Assembly: GCA_964401935.1 (NCBI GenBank)
Contig: CAYOAL010000033.1
Span: forward strand, 1-64,000
DNA: 64,000 bases
From: JAPYTK01 sp964401935
GTDB taxonomy: Bacteria; Myxococcota_A; Polyangia; Polyangiales; Polyangiaceae
Reading direction: 5' to 3'
Made by a program: the position numbers and the translations under genes
Shown here: in pieces, positions 1-5,812 of the stretch
How positions within the stretch are numbered: position 1 is the first letter of the stretch
Layout: every line of letters starts with the position of its first letter
The notes under the pieces: generated by a model
Seen by the model: the letters and a program-made list of their open reading frames with translations, nothing else
Told to the model about the DNA's origin: nothing
The model's database searches: none

Positions 1-1
1 G

Positions 2-364
2 GCGGACGCCAGCCTGCCTGACGGAAGCGAGTGCGACGGCGGCGTGTGCGTTGCGGGCGTCTGCGACGAGGGCTCGGGCGGAGCGGGCGGAGGGGGGACC
101 GGCGGAGCGCCTGCGGCGGGCGGCGGCGGGTCGGACCCCACAGGGGGGATGGCAGCATCGGGCGGCGCCAGCGCGGGCGGTGGCGGTGGCGGCGCGCAGG
201 ATGGCGACGGCGACGGCTGCAGCTGCACCGCGGGCGAGAGCACGGAGCGGTCGGCCTGGTGGGTGGCGCTCTTGGCCATCGGCGGCCTCGTCGCGCGCCG
301 GCGGCTGGTCGCGCCCAGGCGGTCAACGAGTCCGGCGCCGGCCCGACAGACGCGGAGCGCGTGA
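2..364 (+). CDS. MYXO-CTERM-like protein, C-terminal end (5' truncated by window)
   Basis: The open frame enters from the left edge with no start in the window. The visible 120 residues begin with a Cys-rich piece, continue into a long Gly/Ala-rich low-complexity linker, and end in the layout of a myxobacterial sorting tail: a Cys pair (CSC), a single hydrophobic span around WWVALLAIGGLVA, and an Arg cluster (RRR). About 20 further residues follow the Arg cluster. In the MYXO-CTERM family the Cys is thought to be the point of processing and surface anchoring in Myxococcota. The body of the protein, and so its function, lies outside the window. The extra residues after the Arg cluster are unusual and may reflect a frameshift or junction near the stop. 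Confidence 0.6.
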   Translation, partial: ADASLPDGSECDGGVCVAGVCDEGSGGAGGGGTGGAPAAGGGGSDPTGGMAASGGASAGGGGGGAQDGDGDGCSCTAGESTERSAWWVALLAIGGLVARRRLVAPRRSTSPAPARQTRSA

Positions 365-369
365 AGCTC

Positions 370-905
370 CGCGCCGAGTTCGCCGAGAAGCGCGCCGAGC
401 CCGTGAGCTCGACGGCTCCGCGATCATGCTGCAGGCACGCCGCGACGTCGTCTTCCCAGACGACGACGTTGAGGCCGCCGTTGTAGAGCTGGGGCCGGTC
501 GAGCTCGACATCTTCCTCGTCCATGTCGAAGAGCGCCGGGCCGAGCTTGCGCAGCGGCGCCTCGTCCACGAGCTTCGCGAGCGCGCCGGGCAGCGGCGCC
601 TCGATCCCCGCGAGCGAAAGGCGCGACGACGCGTAGAAGTAGAGCGCCCCGCCCGTGACCTCGCTCTGGGAGTGCGTGGTGCAGAGCGCGCGGCGCGTGA
701 GGTAGACGATCTGCTCGGTGTTCTCGGTGCCCCACTCGCGTTCTTTCTTGAGGCGGCCCTCCACCTTCTTCCTCGCCGCTCCTACTTGCTTTGCGTCCTT
801 TGCGCAAGACAGCGCCGTCGCGTCGTAATCGCGCGGCTTCGGGCTGCCGTCGAACAGGGTCACCTTCGGATCCGGCGGCAGGGGCTGCGCCTCGGCTACC
901 TGCAT
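370..905 (-). pseudogene. Reverse-strand gene fragment of unknown function
   Basis: Reading the minus strand from an ATG at 905 gives a clearly protein-like stretch (residues such as KVTLFDGSPKPRDYDATAL, then a charged helix, then ALYFYASSRLSLAGIEAPLP). It has normal codon bias, but no stop codon before the left edge. From about position 370 leftwards the same frame becomes Arg/Pro-rich and lies antisense to the MYXO-CTERM gene, so the true C-terminus seems to be missing. The ATG follows GGGAGG with no spacing. I do not recognise the family. The 5' end of this piece lies inside the dispersed repeat at 885-988. I interpret it as a truncated gene scrap rather than a working gene. Confidence 0.45.
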
Positions 906-988
906 CCTCCCACCCTCGAGATCGCGTCACAGGGCGTCCTGACAACTTCGCGATCGCGCGACAAAGGGCGTTTGTCCGGACTATCCTC
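885..988. repeat. Dispersed repeat, copy A (about 104 bp)
   Basis: This segment aligns by eye with 5534-5619. Both begin CTGCGCCTCGGCT, share TCCTCCCAC followed by CTCGAG and TCGCGTC, and end in GACTATCCTC. Copy A is about 18 bp longer in the middle. It also contains a short palindrome, GACAAA-GGGCG-TTTGTC (about 960-976). The two copies lie in the fragment-rich left part of the window and both overlap the edge of minus-strand gene scraps. Whether this is a miniature mobile element, a duplicated promoter or part of a repeated gene cannot be told from two copies. Confidence 0.5.
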
Positions 989-1011
989 TCCCTGCCCTGC
1001 CTGCATCGGCC

Positions 1012-1345
1012 GTCGGCCAGTCCAAGCTCGCGCTGCCGCTGCCGCCGTTTCAGTCCCAGCTCGCGATCGGACTCAACAACGCGGGCTCGATCGCGTTCGA
1101 GGTGCCGATCGGCGTCGGCCTCCAGGCGCGGCCCCGACGTCTACGCCTACGCGTCGCCCGACCTCGCGCACATCCGCCTCGCCAACACGGTCAACGCGTT
1201 CCTGTTCAAGGACTTCATCCCGCTCTCGCTCGGCCGCTTTTACACCAAGGGCAAGATCGATTTCGGCGTCGCGTTCGCTGGCGATCTCAAGCAAGGCACC
1301 GACTACATCCGGCTCGAGACCATGCTGCGTTACTCGGTCAAGTGA
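1012..1345 (+). pseudogene. Frameshifted beta-barrel-like fragment
   Basis: Two adjoining pieces in different frames read as one protein. From about 1012 the sequence resembles a barrel strand pattern (QSQLAIGLNNAGSIAFEVP). At about 1130 the reading frame has to change to continue into PDVYAYASPDLAHIRLANTV and on to a stop at 1345, ending LETMLRYSVK. The alternation of polar and hydrophobic residues and the aromatic C-terminus suggest an outer-membrane or secreted beta protein, but no family can be assigned. No start codon or ribosome binding site is visible before the first piece. It is best read as the 3' remnant of a gene, further damaged by a frameshift. Confidence 0.5.
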
Positions 1346-1819
1346 TCAGCGGGTGAAGCTGGCGTCCCAGCGCAGCGCCTCGTGCTCGGGCACCGCCGCC
1401 CACCGCTTGTAGGCGTCGTCCAGCGCGGCGATCGCGAGGCGCAGCTCGCGCTCCGACAGCGGTGAGGTGCCAAGGCCACGCCCCTCCGTGCGCTGGCCGC
1501 TCCATACGCGGTGCGCCCACGACACGGCGAGCTCGGCCGGCAACACGCTCTCGGCGAGCCGCTGGTAGTGCTTGACGCCGGCACGCCGGTGTCGGCCGCG
1601 CTCGAGCGGCTCGAAGTCCTCGAACATCGCGCCGCGCTCGACCGCAGCCCAGAACCCATCCGCCAGACCAAGCGCTTGCTCGACCGCGGCGTGCGCGAGA
1701 TCGTGCGGCAGCGTCGGCCCGGTCTCGCGCGGCGGCCTGCGCAGGTCGGGCCCCTTGCGCTCGCGAACCTCGATCGCGTGGCGATCTCCGGGCAGCTTGA
1801 TGAAGTCGATCCGCACCAC
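1346..1819 (-). CDS. Conserved-looking hypothetical protein, 157 aa
   Basis: This is an intact open frame with good third-position GC. It starts at GTG 1819 or the next codon, GTG 1816. A GGGGGAG Shine-Dalgarno-like run directly abuts the first GTG, so 1816 is the better-spaced start. The protein is soluble and charged, with LPHDLAHAAVEQALGL near residues 37-52 and a helical C-terminal half. There is no signal peptide or membrane span. I do not recognise a catalytic motif; the HDLAH pattern recalls small uncharacterised bacterial families but is not diagnostic. It is the only complete-looking gene between the left edge and corA, and convergent with the beta fragment that ends one base before its stop. 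Confidence 0.65.
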   Translation of the reverse strand: MVRIDFIKLPGDRHAIEVRERKGPDLRRPPRETGPTLPHDLAHAAVEQALGLADGFWAAVERGAMFEDFEPLERGRHRRAGVKHYQRLAESVLPAELAVSWAHRVWSGQRTEGRGLGTSPLSERELRLAIAALDDAYKRWAAVPEHEALRWDASFTR

Positions 1820-1840
1820 CTCCCCCAGTGTAGCGCAGGG

Positions 1841-1998
1841 TCAGCGGCGCGCGATCGCGATCGAGCCCGCGGCGAGCTCGGGCGGTGCGTCGAGCCACCG
1901 TCCATCGCCGCGTCGTCGAACAGATACCGCCGCAGCCACGCGACGTTCACGCGGCGCGTGACGGTGCGCGCGAGCTCGGCATCGTGGCGGGCGGGGCT
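1841..1998 (-). pseudogene. C-terminal gene fragment with frameshift
   Basis: On the minus strand a short coding-like piece reads DAELARTVTRRVNVAWLRRY followed by LFDDAAM. It then needs a frame change to continue as RWLDAPPELAAGSIAIARR and stop at 1841-1843, just upstream of the 157-aa gene. The pattern NVAWLRRYL near a C-terminus recalls some alpha/beta-hydrolase tails, but the piece is too short to assign. No start is visible, and the opposite strand carries the antiporter scrap over part of the same DNA, so the boundary here is a junction of unrelated pieces. Confidence 0.3.
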
Positions 1999-2206
1999 GG
2001 GCTTGCCGTCGCCGGGTGGCTTCTGTCGCGATGGATCGCACCGTTCGTTCTGGAGCGCATGAAGCTCGATGAGGAAGAGCGGCGTCTGTTCATCCTCCTG
2101 GTGCTGTTCGGATTTTCGGCGGTCGCCCGGTGGACCGGTGGCGCACTGGTTACCGGGGCCTACTTTGCAGGACTGGCGATCTCCAAGTTCCCCGTCGGCG
2201 ATCTAG
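1975..2206 (+). pseudogene. Fragment of a KefB-type cation:proton antiporter
   Basis: In this frame about 75 residues read as two or three membrane spans separated by a short charged loop: GWLLSRWIAPFVLERM, then EEERRLFILLVLFGFSAVA, then GALVTGAYFAGLAISKFP. The spacing and the GAxFAGLAIS-type ending match the middle of CPA2/KefB-type Na+/H+ exchangers, where this span precedes the long cytosolic loop. The family is about 380 or more residues; only this internal slice is present, with no N- or C-terminal remainder nearby. At about 2206 the reading switches abruptly to another frame belonging to the next fragment. Confidence 0.45.
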
Positions 2207-2208
2207 AA

Positions 2209-2530
2209 GAAGAACGTCGACCAGTACGACATGCGCGACGGGGTTGTATCCGATCCGACCCCGGTGAAGCTCCTCGGTGGCGGAGAGAAGGACCTGGAGT
2301 CGAACCTCTTCCCCCTCGCCGAGGTCGACCCCAAGGGCGTCGCGGGTGCGCTCGCCGACGCCCTCTTGCGGACGAAGGACATCGAGGAGGCCAAGATCTC
2401 GCACGTCATCGTCAAGCGGCAGCTCCCGTTCGCCAAGGACGTGCGCTGCCTGATCTACGTCAAGGGGGCGCGCAAGAACGCGTTCCTGGAGTACGACGCC
2501 AAGGGCAAGTTCATCAAGCTGAACGACTGA
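2209..2530 (+). pseudogene. C-terminal fragment of an unidentified protein
   Basis: A TAG stands immediately before the first residues (KKNVDQYDMRDGVV) and an ATG follows at 2231. The 99 residues from there are well ordered and charged (KLLGGGEKDLESNLFPLAEV, then IEEAKISHVIVKRQLPFAKD) and end FLEYDAKGKFIKLND. The abrupt 5' boundary at a stop codon, directly after the antiporter scrap, suggests that only the 3' end of a gene survived. A short independent gene starting at 2231 cannot be excluded, but I see no Shine-Dalgarno sequence. The stop overlaps the convergent corA stop by 17 bases. Confidence 0.4.
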
Positions 2531-3713
2531 CGGGGGGCCGGCCGTGACGCCGCCGCCGGTCCCGCCTCGCGGGCTTGTGGTGCTTCTTGTGATCGCGCCG
2601 ACCGATCCAGCCCTTGTGCCAGTAGTAGACCAAGAGCGAGGTCGCGCTCGCGATCATGAGCACGATCGAGAATGGGTAGCCGTAGCGCCAGGCCAGCTCG
2701 GGCATGTTGTAGGGTGAGGCGTTGGTCGCGAAGTTCATCCCGTAAACACCCGCGATGAACGTCATGGGCAGGAACACCGTCGAGACGACGGTGAGCACCT
2801 TCATCACCTCGTTCAAGCGGTTCGATGCGCCCGACATGAGCAGGTCCATCAAACCCGAGACGATCTCCCGGAATGTCTCGACCATGTCCATGAGCTGGAC
2901 CAGGTGGTCGTAGGTGTCGCGGAAGTAGGGGCGGGTCTCGGCGCTGATGTGGGGGGACTCGTCGCGCAAGAGCGCCGCGAGGAGGTCCCGCTGCGGCCAG
3001 ATCGCCCGCCGGAGCGAGAGGAGGTCCCGCTTGACCGCGAGGATGTGCTGCGGCGAGGTCGAGGCCACGCTGAGCGCGCGGAGCTCGATGTCGTCGAGGA
3101 CCTCGCCGAAGTGCTCGAGCACGGGGAAGAAGCCGTCGACGACGCTGTCGAGCAGCGCGTGCGCGAGGTGATCGGCGCCGTGGCGGCGGACGCTGCCCCC
3201 CGTCCGGAGTCGATTGCGGAGCGGGTCGAGACAGTCGACGTCCGGCTCCTCCTGGACCGTCACGACGAAGCCCTTGCCGAAGAGGATCGCCATCTGCTCC
3301 GTGTGCAGGGTCCCTTCGTGGATGCTCGCCATTCGGGTGATGAGGAGCTGCTGCTCGGGGAAGACGTCGACCTTCGGGCGCTGGGGGACGTTGACCATGT
3401 CCTCGAGCGCGAGCGGGTGGAGGTCGAACATCTTGCCGAGGGCCTCGAACGTGGGCGCGTGCCCGATGCCGCGGATGTCGATCCAGGTGACGCGATCGTT
3501 CTTGAGGTACGAAGCGGCGTCTTCGATGCGTGCGAGATCGACCTCTTCGAAATGGTCCTCGTCGTAGTCCATCAGGTGGATGGCCGGTCGTTCTTCACTC
3601 TCGATGACCAGCGTGCCGGGCGGCGCGCCCGGCGCTTCCCGAGGGAGGTCGAAACGGACGCTCGGGGGCGGGGCGTCGAGCTCCCGCTTGGGGGTGGCCA
3701 TGACGCCGGGCAT
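2514..3713 (-). CDS. corA: CorA-family magnesium/cobalt transporter
   Basis: The 399-residue protein has the CorA layout: a long acidic N-terminal cytosolic domain with extended helices (residues 1-310), then two C-terminal membrane spans. The signature YGMNF lies at about residues 324-328 at the end of the first span (STVFLPMTFIAGVYGMN). The second span is about 345-367, followed by a basic His/Arg-rich cytosolic tail. CorA forms a homopentameric channel for Mg2+ (also Co2+ and Ni2+) in the inner membrane. ATG 3713 and an in-frame ATG 3701 are both possible starts and neither has a strong Shine-Dalgarno. This is the only gene of recognised function in the scrap-rich left 5 kb. It has no operon partner. 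Confidence 0.93.
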   Translation of the reverse strand: MPGVMATPKRELDAPPPSVRFDLPREAPGAPPGTLVIESEERPAIHLMDYDEDHFEEVDLARIEDAASYLKNDRVTWIDIRGIGHAPTFEALGKMFDLHPLALEDMVNVPQRPKVDVFPEQQLLITRMASIHEGTLHTEQMAILFGKGFVVTVQEEPDVDCLDPLRNRLRTGGSVRRHGADHLAHALLDSVVDGFFPVLEHFGEVLDDIELRALSVASTSPQHILAVKRDLLSLRRAIWPQRDLLAALLRDESPHISAETRPYFRDTYDHLVQLMDMVETFREIVSGLMDLLMSGASNRLNEVMKVLTVVSTVFLPMTFIAGVYGMNFATNASPYNMPELAWRYGYPFSIVLMIASATSLLVYYWHKGWIGRRDHKKHHKPARRDRRRRHGRPPVSRSA

Positions 3714-3780
3714 ACCGCTGCGCCGCGGCGGTGTCGACGAACCCGATTCGTGCGGTCGCGCCCTTGGTCAGCGACCCCGG

Positions 3781-3860
3781 TCATGCCCCATGCAACGCGC
3801 GAAACCGGCGCGCGTCGGCCAGCATGACCCACCCATCCGTGCCGCGACGCGTCGGTTGGA
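3781..3860 (-). pseudogene. Short C-terminal gene scrap
   Basis: A minus-strand frame ends with TDGWVMLADARRFRALHGA and a TGA at 3781-3783. It is coding-like but has no start, and in its 5' direction it runs into the acetyltransferase scrap in another frame. The family is unknown. It sits upstream of corA on the same strand and probably takes no part in its expression. Confidence 0.25.
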
Positions 3861-3867
3861 CGCGTGC

Positions 3868-3988
3868 GCACGGTGAGCTCGGCGCGAAAGGCAGCCATGA
3901 GCTCGGCGCCGTAACCCCACAGCGCCTTGGAGCGAAAGGCCAGCGTGGTGAGGACGGGACCTTCGTCGGGCCGGGCGGCGCGGATCAT
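3868..3988 (-). pseudogene. N-terminal fragment of a GNAT acetyltransferase
   Basis: From ATG 3988 the protein begins MIRAARPDEGPVLTTLAFRS and continues KALWGYGAELMAAFRAELTV. This is the typical start of small GCN5-related N-acetyltransferases: the IRxARPxD opening strand, then helix alpha-1 with a KxxWGY element. After about 40 residues the frame becomes Arg/Pro-rich and non-protein-like, and the rest of the 150-170 residue domain, including the acetyl-CoA-binding motif A, is absent. It is therefore a 5' remnant that cannot be active. Confidence 0.5.
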
Positions 3989-4025
3989 GGTGGGTTGCAA
4001 TGCGCGCGGCGCGTGGGACGCAAGC

Positions 4026-4325
4026 TCACCACGCCGCCGCCTCCTCCATCACGTGCTCATAACAACAGAAGCGTGCTTCACGCACCTTCGGCTTCCAACC
4101 CACGCGGTCTCGTTCGGCGAGCACCCCGGCGGTCCTGAGCGTCTTCTCCATCACGTCGCCGGCGGGGCAGGCGCGGGTCTCCACCGGATGCCGCTGGCGG
4201 ACGCAGATCTCGTGGTCGTCGCCTCCGAGATCCGAGCCCGTGACGCGTCGGTAGGCGAGCTCGTCGTGGGGGTCGCACGCGAAGAGCAGCGCGACCGAAG
4301 CGATGAGCCACGAAGGCGAAGGCAT
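4026..4325 (-). CDS. Small putative lipoprotein
   Basis: From ATG 4325 the protein reads MPSPSWLIASVALLFACDPH: a short signal-like hydrophobic stretch ending in a plausible lipobox (LFAC). About 80 polar residues follow, with further Cys residues (EICVRQ, RACPAG, RFCCYEH). In-frame ATGs at 4340 and 4370 would lengthen the N-terminus. None has a clear ribosome binding site. The C-terminus is HVMEEAAAW. The function is unknown; lipoproteins of this size and Cys content recur across the window. It lies among gene scraps, so it may itself be decaying. Confidence 0.5.
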   Translation of the reverse strand: MPSPSWLIASVALLFACDPHDELAYRRVTGSDLGGDDHEICVRQRHPVETRACPAGDVMEKTLRTAGVLAERDRVGWKPKVREARFCCYEHVMEEAAAW

Positions 4326-4386
4326 GTCGACAAGTGGCATGCCGACAGCATGCACGCTGCCCGTGCACACGAAGTGGTGGGCCCGT

Positions 4387-4414
4387 GAAGAGCGCGTGAA
4401 AAAAGGCGCTCTTC
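4387..4414. other. Perfect 9-bp inverted repeat with A-rich loop
   Basis: GAAGAGCGC (4387-4395) is matched by GCGCTCTTC (4406-4414) around a 10-base loop containing six A on the plus strand. On the minus strand the loop is a T run, but it is inside the hairpin rather than after it, so this is not a standard intrinsic terminator. It lies just upstream of the small lipoprotein on the minus strand. Confidence 0.4.
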
Positions 4415-4448
4415 CGCGAGGAGGAAGTCATTTCCCGAGGGCTGCCGA

Positions 4449-4607
4449 GCCATCGCCGACAAGCTCGCGCCCGGCCTCGTCTTCTACTCCTTCACCTTTC
4501 TCGAACCGAGCGCGACCACAGGAACGTCCTATGACGGACTCGTACACATCAACGGCCACTGGCGGTTCTTTCCCCGACCTTGGGACGCCCTGCAGGACCT
4601 TCAATGA
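4449..4607 (+). pseudogene. C-terminal fragment, unidentified protein
   Basis: Fifty-two residues in this frame read as protein (AIADKLAPGLVFYSFTFLEP, then SYDGLVHINGHWRFFPRPWD) and end at TGA 4605-4607. There is no start codon or Shine-Dalgarno at the 5' side, and the upstream frame is not protein-like. The VHINGHWRFF strand pattern suggests the last beta strands of a small domain, but no family is assignable. I interpret it as a 3' remnant of a deleted gene. Confidence 0.4.
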
Positions 4608-4687
4608 CGGCGCGCAGCCCAAATCGGTGACGTCGAGGCTCGACTCCCGGCAGCCGCCACCCGCAACAGCCGCCGCCGCCACGACGC

Positions 4688-4792
4688 TCAGCCGTAGGTG
4701 CCGAAGAGCATGTCGGGCAGCGAGGTGAGCGAGGCGTAGTTGCGATCGAAGTCGTCTTTGTGGTGCACGGTGTGATTGCGCGTGAGGAGCAA
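4688..4792 (-). pseudogene. C-terminal fragment of a fatty-acid hydroxylase/sterol desaturase
   Basis: The last 30 or so residues before the TGA at 4688 include NHTVHH followed by KDDFDRNYASLTSLPDMLFG and TYG. In the fatty-acid hydroxylase superfamily the last His box has the form HxxHH, followed by a DxNYG-x-x-W-D-x-LFGT ending. The spacing here matches, with Ser-Leu-Pro in place of the usual Trp. The membrane spans and the first two His boxes expected upstream are missing; instead the frame continues into an unrelated piece. It is a dead remnant. Confidence 0.5.
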
Positions 4793-4899
4793 CGAGGAGC
4801 CTCGCTTCGAGACGAAGGTCGTCGTCACCAAGACCCCGGCGAACTTACCCGCCTCATCACCGCCCACGACCAGGCGGCCACGAAGGAGGCCCTTCCCGT

Positions 4900-5254
4900 C
4901 TACGCGCTGGCCTTGCTCCGGCCGTAGCGTGCACGTAGCGCCTTCACCAGGTCGCGGTCCTCTGCCCACTCGCGGCGGATGGCGTCTTGATGATCGTAGT
5001 AGAACGCGAGTGCCGCATGGACGGCCGCGAGATCGAGATGCGGATGCGCCTCGACAATCTCATCCGGGGACATCCCATCGCGCTCGTACTGTGCCGCGAT
5101 GTGGCTGACCTTGATGTCGGTACCCGACCGAGATGACGGGACGGCCGGTGTCATCGATGTGCTTGGCCACCGTGTCCACCAGCACAAAAGCGTCGAACCT
5201 TGCGGGAACGGTTCCCGACCCGCGACGTAGAACTTCGGCATGGTCTGGATTCAT
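4900..5254 (-). pseudogene. DUF433 antitoxin-like gene with a frameshift
   Basis: From ATG 5254 one frame gives MNPDHAEVLRRGSGTVPARF and reaches HIDDTGRPVIS. Near 5130 the frame must shift to continue as SGTDIKVSHIAAQYERDGMS, then PDEIVEAHPHLDLAAVHAAL, then AFYYDH, with the stop at 4900. The combined protein has the DUF433 pattern (GRPxIxGTxI, then SxxEIxxxxPHLxxxxVxAAL). DUF433 proteins are typically antitoxins, often beside a DUF5615 toxin; none is visible here. Each half alone is incomplete. A closely similar copy of the C-terminal end exists at 10479-10574. Confidence 0.6.
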
Positions 5255-5524
5255 CGCTCCATTCTGAAACTCGCCCTGATGGTCACGATCGGTTCGGGTG
5301 TCGCGGCTTGCGACCCCGACGAGGGAGCGTGCGAGGAGCTGGCCGCCAATCCCCGATGCCTGGAAGAGCCGCTCGAAGGTGAAGAGTGTGAGGTGGACGG
5401 CGCGGATGAGTGTTCCGCGTGCTACCGCGACAGGGTGCAGGACCTCCCTGAAGACTGCAGCGGCGCGGGGGACCTCGACGCGCAGTGCGAGAGCGCCTGC
5501 GAGACCTATCGAAGTTCACGGTAA
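5240..5524 (+). CDS. Small Cys-rich lipoprotein
   Basis: The 94-residue protein starts MVWIHRSILKLALMVTIGSG and reaches VAAC, a basic n-region and hydrophobic core ending in a lipobox, so it is probably a lipidated envelope protein. The mature part is acidic and carries eight or so Cys residues in short spacings (GACEELAANPRCLEEP, EECEVDGADECSACYR, DCSGAG, CESACETY), suggesting disulfides. The start region overlaps the first codons of the DUF433 remnant on the other strand. Its 3' end is 10 bases before dispersed repeat copy B. The function is unknown. Confidence 0.7.
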   Translation: MVWIHRSILKLALMVTIGSGVAACDPDEGACEELAANPRCLEEPLEGEECEVDGADECSACYRDRVQDLPEDCSGAGDLDAQCESACETYRSSR

Positions 5525-5533
5525 GGATCCGTG

Positions 5534-5619
5534 CTGCGCCTCGGCTTCCTTCGTCCTCCCACACTCGAGCTCGCGTCGTTGGGATCCAGTCACAACGAGC
5601 GCCTGTCGCGACTATCCTC
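5534..5619. repeat. Dispersed repeat, copy B (about 86 bp)
   Basis: This is the second copy of the element at 885-988, in the same orientation. It keeps the CTGCGCCTCGGCT start, the TCCTCCCAC/CTCGAG/TCGCGTC core and the GACTATCCTC end, and lacks about 18 bp of the middle, including most of the palindrome. It is followed at once by a short tandem duplication (TCTGGAGCT-CGCGGTGAGGAG, about 5621-5671). It overlaps the 3' part of the minus-strand frame at 5580-5792. Confidence 0.5.
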
Positions 5620-5792
5620 CTCTGGAGCTTCGCGGTGAGGAGCCCCCTCTGGAGCTCCGCGGTGAGGAGTGCTTCCATCTCGCGATGCGCTGCGAAGAGC
5701 GCCTCGCCGCCGCAGCGCTTTCGGCACCTGCGGAGCTCGTCCTCGATGGAGACGACCAGGTCGACCAGTTCGGGGGCTACGGTTACGGCCAT
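5580..5792 (-). pseudogene. Short N-terminal gene fragment following the 505-aa lipoprotein gene
   Basis: An ATG at 5792, 20 bases after the stop of the upstream lipoprotein gene, opens a frame that begins MAVTVAPELVDLVVSIEDEL, continues as a charged helix (RRCRKRCGGEALFAAHREME), and then runs through the tandem duplication as LLTAELQRG/LLTAKLQRR. After that it enters dispersed repeat copy B, where it becomes low-complexity. No convincing stop belongs to it; the frame stays open to about 5283, antisense to the small lipoprotein. The beginning looks real and cotranscribed, and the end looks destroyed. The 3' coordinate is approximate. Confidence 0.35.
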
Positions 5793-5812
5793 GCCCGCGC
5801 GTTCCACGAGCG

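Noticed and set aside
51..1412. Very long plus-strand open frame of 453 codons
   Set aside because: The translation is Arg/Ala-rich and it runs antisense to a better coding frame. It is open because GC-rich DNA has few stop codons.
4387..4414. Intrinsic terminator
   Set aside because: The A/T run is inside the loop rather than after the stem, and no gene ends just before it on the relevant strand.
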